64,000 nt of DNA from positions 55,632-119,631 of the forward strand of contig JANQNF010000001.1 of assembly GCA_028279705.1 (NCBI GenBank). Reading direction: 5' to 3'. The notes below the pieces were generated by a model. It made no database searches, had not been told where the DNA came from, and saw nothing but the letters and a program-made list of their open reading frames with translations. Positions 44,625 to 52,700 of this stretch are shown here, in pieces. A program made the translations under genes and the position numbers. The number at the start of each line of letters is the position of its first letter. Position 1 is the first letter of the stretch. The stretch comes from an archaeon. Lineage in GTDB: Archaea > Aenigmatarchaeota > Aenigmatarchaeia > QMZP01 > JAFGSV01.

Positions 44625-45417
44625 TCCAGATATAATGTGTCAGAAATTCCATCAGTGTGAAATTGCTGCGTGACGAGCGGTCTATTCTTTTCATATGGAC
44701 CCTGTGGTTCTGACCGACTTTGACTGCAAGGTTTATTCCCCACACCATGAGTAAAGGCACACTTGCGAATGACACCATAAACAGAAATAGACTGGAAAGG
44801 AACCCAAGAGCGGTGCAGATTGCGGATGCCCTTTTCCAGCCGCTTCGGATGAAAAGGTTCGTCTTATCTTTAGGGTCAGTGGAATCCTTCTGACTGAGCA
44901 GGTATGTGTACTGGAAGAAGAAAAACATCGCGAAAAAAACATCAATCAAATTCAGCATTCCCCTGAGAGTGACGCCCATATACAATGGAATAAGCAGCCA
45001 GGTCGACGCTACCGTTAAATATCCTTTTATAGTGTATTTTTTGAGCCTGACTTTCGGGTTGGAGTACAGGAACGCCATCAATAAATAAAGAACGATCAGT
45101 GGCAGGAACCCGGAAAAGGCGGAAGCTGCAATGGATGCGAAAAACATGCACACTGAAATGAATTTCATCTGCCTGCATGTCAGCGTATTATTCACGATCA
45201 TTTTATCGGTCCTCTTGTTCATCAGATCCTCGTCTATGTCGTGGTAATCATTGTAGCAGACACCAAACATTTCTGCAAAAAAGACAGACACCGCTATCAG
45301 AAGCACGGTTGTATTCAGGATTCCCACGTATAGCGAATACATGATGATAAAACCCGTGAATGCAAAGGCAACCCTAGTTCTTCTGTATATCATCCATGCC
45401 AGATTTACTTTGCTCAT
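44605..45417 (-). CDS. UbiA-family prenyltransferase (first of two)
   Basis: 270 residues, multi-pass. Asp-rich motif NDYHDIDEDLMNKRTDK near residue 56 and a weaker second motif (DSTDPKDKTN) near 184 identify the UbiA family. It overlaps the end of the homocitrate/isopropylmalate-synthase-like gene by 4 nt (ATGA), so they are coupled. It differs clearly from the neighbouring paralogue, so the two probably use different acceptors or form a pair. Substrates not predictable by eye. Confidence 0.82.
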   Translation of the reverse strand: MSKVNLAWMIYRRTRVAFAFTGFIIMYSLYVGILNTTVLLIAVSVFFAEMFGVCYNDYHDIDEDLMNKRTDKMIVNNTLTCRQMKFISVCMFFASIAASAFSGFLPLIVLYLLMAFLYSNPKVRLKKYTIKGYLTVASTWLLIPLYMGVTLRGMLNLIDVFFAMFFFFQYTYLLSQKDSTDPKDKTNLFIRSGWKRASAICTALGFLSSLFLFMVSFASVPLLMVWGINLAVKVGQNHRVHMKRIDRSSRSNFTLMEFLTHYIWIGGAFV

Positions 45418-46532
45418 GCCAACTCCACGACTCTTGATTTTTTCATGTCCTCTGTTATGTTCCCGATTTCTTCTTCAGTGACTCCATCCTTATTTATTTC
45501 GGAAAGTGTCTTCACAATTTCGAGCATTTTCTCTATATCTGCGCAATCTCCCAGCTTCTGCCTTAATATGGACGAACCGCTGTGCTTTCCTATACATATC
45601 TTCCTTTTATGACCCACTGATTCCGGCTTGAATGACTCGTAAGTTTCCGGACTTTTCATTACACCATCCACATGTACCCCAGACTCGTGAGCAAATGCAT
45701 GCTCTCCTACCACGGGCTTGTGCTTTTGCATTTCCACGCCTGTGTGTTCCTGTACCATGTCACATATTTCCTTTAACATTTCGTACCTGACGCCGATATC
45801 CTTCCCGTGCAGGTGCTTGAGTGAAATACATACCTCCTCTATTGGAGCGTTTCCTGCCCTTTCGCCTATTCCCGTGAATGTCCCGGAAAGATAGTCAGCG
45901 CCCGATAGTGCCGCTTCAACCGTATTTGCGGTCGCCATGCCGAAATCGTTGTGAGTGTGAATACCTATCGGGCAGCTGAAACTTTTCTTCATGTGCGATA
46001 TCACGTTCCTTGTGTGCTCGGGAGTAAGGCACCCTACGGTATCTGCGACGAAAAAAACCTTTATGAGGTTTTGTATGGAACCGACGAAATGCTTGAAATA
46101 CTCATAATCTGCCCTGGAAGAATCTTCCCCAGCAAAGTCCACGGCAAGCCCATGCTTCCTCGCATAATCGATCATCTGGATTGCCCTTTCCAGATTCGTT
46201 TCCCTGTCCGTACCGAGCTTCTTTTTTATGTGTATGTCTGATAATGGCGCAAACATGGTAACCCTTGAAGCTCCCGCCTTGATTGCCGTATTGATGTCAG
46301 CTTTCTTAGCCCTGCATGTCGCCGACACCCTGTCACCGAACATGGCCACAAGCTCCTTAGTCACCCTGAATTCAGAGTCAGAAACCACAGGCATTATGTC
46401 GATCAGACCTGTCCCGAATTCCATTATCTTTTCTGCAAGCCTTAGTTTTTCATCGAAGCTCATGACAACGCCCGGCATCTGTTCACCGTCTCTTAGTGTC
46501 GTATCATGGATTTTGATGCCAGATGATTTCAT
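45414..46532 (-). CDS. Homocitrate/2-isopropylmalate/citramalate synthase-like enzyme
   Basis: 372 residues. DRE-TIM metallolyase barrel with HDTTLRDGEQMPG at the N-terminus, the FFVADTVGC strand, the metal-binding GIHTHNDFGMATAN, and GERAGNAPIEEV. The C-terminal part carries the HAFAHESGVHVDG region and a short lid, but no LeuA regulatory domain, as in homocitrate synthase. The family condenses acetyl-CoA with a 2-oxo acid. No leuBCD-type partner genes lie in the window, and it heads an operon with two UbiA prenyltransferases, so a role outside leucine synthesis is suspected. Confidence 0.88.
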   Translation of the reverse strand: MKSSGIKIHDTTLRDGEQMPGVVMSFDEKLRLAEKIMEFGTGLIDIMPVVSDSEFRVTKELVAMFGDRVSATCRAKKADINTAIKAGASRVTMFAPLSDIHIKKKLGTDRETNLERAIQMIDYARKHGLAVDFAGEDSSRADYEYFKHFVGSIQNLIKVFFVADTVGCLTPEHTRNVISHMKKSFSCPIGIHTHNDFGMATANTVEAALSGADYLSGTFTGIGERAGNAPIEEVCISLKHLHGKDIGVRYEMLKEICDMVQEHTGVEMQKHKPVVGEHAFAHESGVHVDGVMKSPETYESFKPESVGHKRKICIGKHSGSSILRQKLGDCADIEKMLEIVKTLSEINKDGVTEEEIGNITEDMKKSRVVELA

Positions 46533-46574
46533 GTTTAATTTCTTGTGACATAACTTAAATAATTTAGACTTTTA

Positions 46575-46582
46575 GTTTAAAC
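46575..46582 (-). promoter_or_regulatory. GTTTAAAC palindrome upstream of synthase/UbiA operon
   Basis: The palindrome sits about 10 nt upstream of the TATA-like AAATTATTTAAG (46554-46565) of the leftward gene starting at 46532. It is 33 nt from the copy serving the divergent gene at 46667. Confidence 0.45.
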
Positions 46583-46614
46583 AAATAAACGAAATATATA
46601 TATATTTAGTGCAT

Positions 46615-46622
46615 GTTTAAAC
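46615..46622 (+). promoter_or_regulatory. GTTTAAAC palindrome upstream of degenerate-KaiC copy A
   Basis: GTTTAAAC lies 1 nt before the TATA-like ATATTTATAAG (46624-46634), upstream of the start at 46667. The same arrangement precedes three other genes nearby (39357, 46532 minus, 49677 minus), so it is a candidate regulator site. Site assignment is by inspection. Confidence 0.5.
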
Positions 46623-46666
46623 AATATTTATAAGAAAAAGAAATCATACTATATTTGTGAAAAAGA

Positions 46667-47224
46667 ATGGCTGACGACCTTATAAGGGATATAACCGAGA
46701 ATAAATTCGTACTTCTGCTTTTAAAGGAAAGTGAGTACCTGGGCAAATTGAAGGATATGCTGAAATCGGTTGAAAAAACAAACACCAAGATCTGCTACGT
46801 TTGCCTTAGCAAGCCTTACAAGGATGTCGTGGCTGAAATAGAGGAAAGCGGCATGAGTACGGATGGGATTTTTTTCATCGACGTACTGAGTTCACATTAT
46901 GGTCCTCCAGAACCTTCAAATAACTGCATCTTCCTGTCCTCGCCGTCAGATCTCGAGGAGATCAGAAAATCCATAATGGTAGCTGTCGAGGAAAAGAATT
47001 GCAGTGCAGTCATCTTTGATACGATCTCGACGCTTCTCATATACCAGCAGACCCACTCGATCGTAAAGTTCACAAACAGTCTCGTATCGGAGAAGAAGCA
47101 GCAAAACATGAAGAAACTTTTCATAGTCCTAAAGGATGAAAGCGCACCAACTGGTGACGTAAGCATGCTCACAAAGGACCTTGAAATGTTTGCTGACAAG
47201 AAGATAGACCTCTCCCCTGGATGA
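46667..47224 (+). CDS. Degenerate KaiC/RecA-fold protein (DUF7504-like), copy A
   Basis: 185 residues with a RecA-like strand order but no Walker A Gly-Lys-Thr. Motifs shared with the gene at 49141-49677: CYV(C/T)L..PY, FID(V/A)(L/V)SS, IF(L/V)SSP, (V/L)IFD(T/S)(I/V)S(T/A)LL(I/V)Y. This is the pattern of archaeal KaiC-like proteins that have lost ATP binding and are linked to signal transduction. The response regulator follows 36 nt later on the same strand. Promoter: GTTTAAAC (46615-46622) followed by ATATTTATAAG. Confidence 0.8.
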   Translation: MADDLIRDITENKFVLLLLKESEYLGKLKDMLKSVEKTNTKICYVCLSKPYKDVVAEIEESGMSTDGIFFIDVLSSHYGPPEPSNNCIFLSSPSDLEEIRKSIMVAVEEKNCSAVIFDTISTLLIYQQTHSIVKFTNSLVSEKKQQNMKKLFIVLKDESAPTGDVSMLTKDLEMFADKKIDLSPG

Positions 47225-47260
47225 AAAACATTTTAATATGACAAATCAATATTGATACTT

Positions 47261-47632
47261 ATGGCCAAGAAAATCATCATGACAGTGGACGACGAGGAGA
47301 GCATTTTACAGCTTTTGAGCGCCGTTTTCGAAGATGCGGGCTACGAGGTGGTGACTGCATCAAGCGGCAACGAAGCCCTGGTCAAGCTCAAGACCGTAAA
47401 GCCCGACCTCATCATTCTTGACATGATGATGCCTGGAATGTCAGGAAGGGAAGTATGCGAAAAGATAAGAAGCGACCCAAAGACCAAGGATACCAAGGTG
47501 GCTTTCCTTACCGTGGCCAAGTTCTCAGAAGTCGGGAAAGAGACGCTAAGCAAGATGAACGTTTCCGAATACCTCACCAAGCCTTTCGAGAATGAAGAAC
47601 TACTCGCAAAGGTAAAGAAGATCATTGAGTGA
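47261..47632 (+). CDS. Single-domain response regulator (CheY-like receiver)
   Basis: 123 residues, receiver domain only. Acidic pocket DDEES (10-14), phospho-acceptor Asp54 in IILDMMMPG, Thr84 and Lys107 (TKPF) are all present. With no output domain it must act by protein contact. ATG 47261 (MAKKIIM) is used; an earlier in-frame start at 47252 is possible. Its stop overlaps the converging histidine kinase gene by 11 nt, so the probable cognate pair is encoded tail to tail. Confidence 0.93.
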   Translation: MAKKIIMTVDDEESILQLLSAVFEDAGYEVVTASSGNEALVKLKTVKPDLIILDMMMPGMSGREVCEKIRSDPKTKDTKVAFLTVAKFSEVGKETLSKMNVSEYLTKPFENEELLAKVKKIIE

Positions 47633-49127
47633 CTTTGACGTCCGACGAGATCTGCTTGACTTTCTGCATTACCTCTCCGGCCCTTTTCAGCTGCTCCATC
47701 GCCTTCTTCTCGCTTTCACTCTTCTGCTCTTTCATGGAACCCTTCACGGGTAGTGTGAAGTGGAACTCACTGCCTTTCCCTTCCTCGCTCTTGACCCATA
47801 TGTCCCCTCCCAGAAGACTTAAGAATTCCTTGCAAAGCGACAGGCCGAGGCCTGTACCTCCCGCCTTTCTGGTGTATGTGGAATCAACCTGGTAGAACCT
47901 GTCGAATATCTTTTCCTGGTTTTCCCTGCTTATGCCTATTCCGGTATCCTTGACTATGAAGTGGACGCCGTCCTTATCGGGCAATGCACTGACAGTTATG
48001 TTGCCCTTCTGGGTGTACTTGACCGAATTGTTTATGATGTTTATCAGTATCTGCGTTAGCTTTTCTGAATCCGTCAGTATTACAGGCAGCTTTTTGTCTA
48101 TTATGAACTTGGAAGTCAGCTTCTTGTTTGAAACCGGTATCTCCATTTCCCTCTTTATGTCCTCCATGAGGCTCTTCACGTTCACTTCATCGAAATTTAT
48201 CTTTATTGTGTGCAGGTCTATCCTGGAAAGGTCCAGTATGTCACCTACCAGTCTTCCAAGCCTCTTTGTCTCGGTATCGATAATCTTTAGGTATTTTTTC
48301 CTCGCGCTTATGTCTTTTGAAACCTTGGATGTCTGCAGTAGCTGAGAGAAACCGTGTATCGACGTCAGTGGCGTCTTAAGTTCATGCGCGGCAATTGATA
48401 TGAACTGGTCCTTTTTTATGTCAGTCTCTTTCAGTTCGTCGAGGCTTTTTTTGAGGTCATCCTGAGTTTTGACGAGCTCCTTGTTTGTGACATCCATGTC
48501 CTCCATCATGTTCAGTATGGCAGTCTTCATTTCGGTCAGCTCCGATATCTTGGCGTTCATGTCGCCCGTCTTTTCCTCCACCTCCTTTGCCAGCTCTTCT
48601 CGCTCCTTTTCCATCCCTTTTTCCAGGTCCTTGCGTTTCCTGACTTCACTTTTCAATTTCACGCTTTCCTGGCCGTACCCAATTAAGCGCTTCTTAAGCT
48701 TCGTGCGCGTGTCGCTTATGTAGCCAAGGAAGACGCTTATTAGGATACCGAGAATCGAGCTTTTTATCAACTCAGCGTAATATAGGTCTATGTCCATGCC
48801 CAGATTAGTTCCCTGCGCAAATACCATGAGCAGGTTCAGTACCGTTATTATGACAAAAGAAGCAGCAGCGCCCCTCAGTCCGAAGAACCATGCAAACGAA
48901 ATCGTCGGTATCAATGCGAGTGTCAGTGTTCCCGTGCCAAGTACGTGGTATAACAAATGACTCAAAATGATGTATACCACTAACGCTGCAGCAGACAATG
49001 CTATGCGGAAAGTAACGTTTTCATACAAAGAGCGAAACAGCGAATTATTCTTATCCGGAACATTTTCCTTCTCGGTTATTTCTACTTCAGCGCCTTTATT
49101 TGAGTTTTCAGGTTTCTCCTTTTCCAT
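47622..49127 (-). CDS. Membrane sensor histidine kinase
   Basis: 501 residues. A cytosolic N-terminus (1-38), four to five transmembrane helices (about 40-138, MASE-like with no large outer domain), a long coiled coil (about 140-235), DHp domain with phospho-His248 in AAHELKTPL, then the ATPase domain with N-box IINNSVKYT, G1 DTGIGI, F-box FDRFYQ and G2 GGTGLGLSL. The tail is a short charged helix. It presumably phosphorylates the adjacent receiver protein. The degenerate KaiC-like copy B lies just upstream in the same orientation (13 bp), so both are one operon. Confidence 0.93.
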   Translation of the reverse strand: MEKEKPENSNKGAEVEITEKENVPDKNNSLFRSLYENVTFRIALSAAALVVYIILSHLLYHVLGTGTLTLALIPTISFAWFFGLRGAAASFVIITVLNLLMVFAQGTNLGMDIDLYYAELIKSSILGILISVFLGYISDTRTKLKKRLIGYGQESVKLKSEVRKRKDLEKGMEKEREELAKEVEEKTGDMNAKISELTEMKTAILNMMEDMDVTNKELVKTQDDLKKSLDELKETDIKKDQFISIAAHELKTPLTSIHGFSQLLQTSKVSKDISARKKYLKIIDTETKRLGRLVGDILDLSRIDLHTIKINFDEVNVKSLMEDIKREMEIPVSNKKLTSKFIIDKKLPVILTDSEKLTQILINIINNSVKYTQKGNITVSALPDKDGVHFIVKDTGIGISRENQEKIFDRFYQVDSTYTRKAGGTGLGLSLCKEFLSLLGGDIWVKSEEGKGSEFHFTLPVKGSMKEQKSESEKKAMEQLKRAGEVMQKVKQISSDVKVTQ

Positions 49128-49140
49128 CCAACCGCTTCCT

Positions 49141-49677
49141 TCATGCCGCTATCTCTACGATCTTGTCGACGAACATGGAGAGATCTTTCATCATCTCCTC
49201 ACTGACGTCCTCTTTCAGTATCACAAAGACCGTAGTGACCTTCCCCTGCCTCAGTGTGAGAATCATGTTGTGGATGAATTTCATCGCACTCACGGATTTC
49301 TCATAGACTAGCAGCGCAGATACTGAATCAAATATGAGAAAATTCATCTTGAAGTCAGTTATGGATTTCTTCACAGCTATTGATATTTCAGTAAGCGCCC
49401 TTGGCGATGAGACAAATATTGCGTTTGGGTCACTTGCGGGAGTCTTTACCGTCGACGAGACAGCATCTATGAAACAAACCCGGGACACGTCTTCTCCCAG
49501 TTTTCCCTTTATGATGTCATAGGGGTCATTCAGCGTAACATAGCATGTCTTCTCAAACTTCTTTGAAAAATCCAAAACTTCCTGTGTAGCGTTCCTGTAA
49601 ATACCGCTTCCCACGGACAGCATAAGGATCTTGCCTTCTCCTACTTCCTTTTCCAGTTCAGTTGTCACGCTACCCAT
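49141..49677 (-). CDS. Degenerate KaiC/RecA-fold protein (DUF7504-like), copy B
   Basis: 178 residues, paralogous to the protein at 46667-47224 over its whole length, with the same lost Walker A. It is the first gene of the operon with the histidine kinase. Promoter on the minus strand: GGTTTAAACC (49713-49722), then TAATATAAGC, with the ATG about 25 nt further on. The pair of paralogues flanking a two-component system suggests they sense or relay the kinase signal. Confidence 0.8.
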   Translation of the reverse strand: MGSVTTELEKEVGEGKILMLSVGSGIYRNATQEVLDFSKKFEKTCYVTLNDPYDIIKGKLGEDVSRVCFIDAVSSTVKTPASDPNAIFVSSPRALTEISIAVKKSITDFKMNFLIFDSVSALLVYEKSVSAMKFIHNMILTLRQGKVTTVFVILKEDVSEEMMKDLSMFVDKIVEIAA

Positions 49678-49702
49678 ACATCTTATTATTTGCGACCCAT
49701 GC

Positions 49703-52700
49703 TTATATTAGCGGTTTAAACCTTTCCTTTTCTACCCCCATTTCCTCCATGAGCGTTTCGAGGTCCCTTTTGTACTTCTCCATCTTTGTCATATAGTTTC
49801 TCTTGCTCATCTTTCTGTTGTTGAAGTAGTCATGCTGTGCGTTCTCGATGGAAGTCTTCGTGTCCTTTATTTTCTTTTCAAGCTTCATTATTTTCTGCTT
49901 TCTGGCGATACTTGTCCTGACAAAGAGCACTATCATGCCTGCCAGGAATATCACAACGAAGACCAGTGACGTGATCAGCAGGTCTCCAGCCAGCGCGCGG
50001 ACGAGCGGAGTGAAGACGTTACCTTCAGACGCTTTCGAAAGCAGCGTATCCCTTTCCGTTTCGTCCAGCAGATCCATAGACTGCGTGAGCAGCCTTTCTG
50101 CACTGTCGTAATCCTCGCCTTCGTACTCCTTGAGTGCCTCATCGAAGGCGGACTGGGCTGCAGCAGTGTCATACCCTTCTGAATAGAACTCATATAGCCT
50201 CAGCTCCGTTTCGTCCAGAAGATTATCTGCCATGACAGCCTTCTGCTTCAGTACGGTCACGTATCTTGCCGTCGTGAGTGCCGTTTCATAATCCCCTTTT
50301 GAAAACAGCAGTTTTGCATTCTCCAGTGTGGTGTTGACCCTCTCTGTACCAAAACCCATGGCTTCCATATCTTTCATGACAGCCTCAGCCTCGGCGATTG
50401 CGGCCTGTGCATCATCCGTGGATACGTTCCCTACTATCCCGGAAACCACCGGATACGACAGTATTATGAACATTGCAAGTACCGCGAGGAAGCTTGGTGC
50501 CCACTTCCGTTTTCCAGAACGTCCGAGCCCTCTCATCTCCTTTTCTACCTCAGCCATCTCCTTCTGAAGCTCCTTTATTGATTCCTCGTATTCACTCTTA
50601 CTTATCTTCCCGTGTTCGAAATAGCTTCGCTGCACTTCCTTCATGCTATTTTCAAGCACTTCTCTGCCCTTCAATATCCCCCCGACTCCTTCACCTTTCA
50701 TGGCGGAAAGCCTCCTCTTGAGCCTAAGCTCTTCGGCGACGAGCCCTGCAAGTCTTTTCTCATAATTCTTCATGCTGATAACATAGTCGCCCTTTGATAC
50801 AGACTGCATCTTGTAATATTCCTCCTGGTTCTTCCTGACCAGTAGCTTTACAGCCTCCTTCTTGTCGCGGATACCTTTCAGTTCCCTTGAAACGGACAGA
50901 ACTTTCATGCGCTTCCAACCAAAGAATGACAGCACGGACAGCACGACGATTGAAACTATCAAGTATTGCCAGTAATCGCGAAGCAGGATTATCAGCGGCA
51001 GTATGTTGCTCGTCTCTATCTGCAGCGCTGTAACAGCTGCCGTCATCCTCGTTTCCGCCCTTGCGTAATCACCTCTCTGGAATGCGGCTCTTGCAAGCTG
51101 CAGCATCCTCGTGGAACCCTCGACGTTTATGCCGTAATAGCCCACACTGTCTATGTCATTTTCCAGCGTGCCTATTGAAGACGCAAGGGAGAACGCCTTA
51201 TTCTTCAGCTCTATTATTTCCGTTGCGATATCTTCTGCGGAGTCGAAATTCCCGTTATCATACGCGGTTTTCGCGTCATCTATCAACGATTCGACCCTGA
51301 CCGAAGCCAGGTCGGCGCTTACCATCTCTTCAATTGAATCCTCTGCGTTTCCTATGGAAATGAGTGCATCCTCTTTTAGTACGCCATGGACGGCGAATAT
51401 CGTTGAAGCGGAATCCTGCACAGTCTTACTCCCGCCTGAGTATCCGGCCACCGCCTTTGCAGTCAACGTGACTATGTACTCCTTTCTTTCCATGTAGTAT
51501 GGTACGGATACTGCCAGCTCGAAATGCCCGGTATCCCCCGCTCCTATCGTGTCTATTGTCGGAGGCGTAACCTCGACGAGGCTTTCGCTATACCCGTCGA
51601 TTTCCAGGTACACTCCAGTGAGATTCGTGTCGTCGACAGGATTCGTAACGTTTACATGCAACTCATACGGATAGCCTCTCGTCAGGTCAGGCCTTTCCTG
51701 GACGGCCAGGGAGATTTCAGGATCAGTGACATTGACTGTGATCACCCCGCCACCACCGCCACCGCCACTGCTTGAGCCTGTGGAAGGGGTTTCGCAATTG
51801 CCGTCGCTTAAGTAACTGCACCCGGTGCCACACGTGCCGTCGTTGTCGTTACATGTGAGCGATATAGTGACATAATCGTTACCGGCAGTCCCGTTCAGGC
51901 TCGTGGAGTTTATGGTAACTGTCGCTGCACCCGCTGCCGCAGACGAACTCGCATACGCAGTTACCGTCACGGTCACAGATTCGTATGGCACAAGGTCCCC
52001 CATCATGTGACTGACGTTACCGTAAGTCAGCGACCACCCGGAAGGCAGTGTCCAGTTTAGCGTGACGTTTGACGCTGTCTCGTTTCCTATGTTCTTCACC
52101 CTCGCAGAGAAATTCGCACTGCTGCTCTGTGTCATGGATGAAGGATAGCTCGTTATGTCCGTGGTCTCGTTTATGTATGGTCCCCCTATGTAGGAAACCG
52201 CGGTACCGTTGACGAGCCTCGATGCAGGTATGCTGGTCGTTGATATGTTTATCTCCACCAGGTATTCACTTGGCGTCTCCGGTAGGGTTATGTTCACTTC
52301 CACGACCTTACTTTCACCTATCGCCAGGTCGAAAGGCTCGGTCACGTTGTAGCTCAGTTCCAGTGAAGAAGTCAGGTCGAAATTGGCCACGTAATCCCCG
52401 GTGTTGTTGATCCAGAGCATTCCCATCCTCTGCTCAGTTCCCTTGAAACCGTTGACTGCTCCAAGAGTCGAAGATTCATCATCCGTGGCATTGTAGATGA
52501 CAAGTTCCCATGATTTCTCCTTGCTGACAGGCAGCGTATAAACACTGGTGGTACCGGCATTTCCAAGGGTGTCGTTTGACCAGAACCTGTAGCTCCAGTT
52601 TCCTTCGTCCTGGTTTGTGGAAATGGTACCATTTTCCCAGAGTCCCGTCACGTTGTTGTAGTCCATGGAATCGTTTGTGTATATGCCCGCGTATGGTGAC

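Noticed and set aside
45414..46532. 2-isopropylmalate synthase (leuA) assignment
   Set aside because: DRE-TIM motifs are clear, but there is no LeuA regulatory domain and no leuBCD partners; homocitrate or citramalate synthase remain equally possible.
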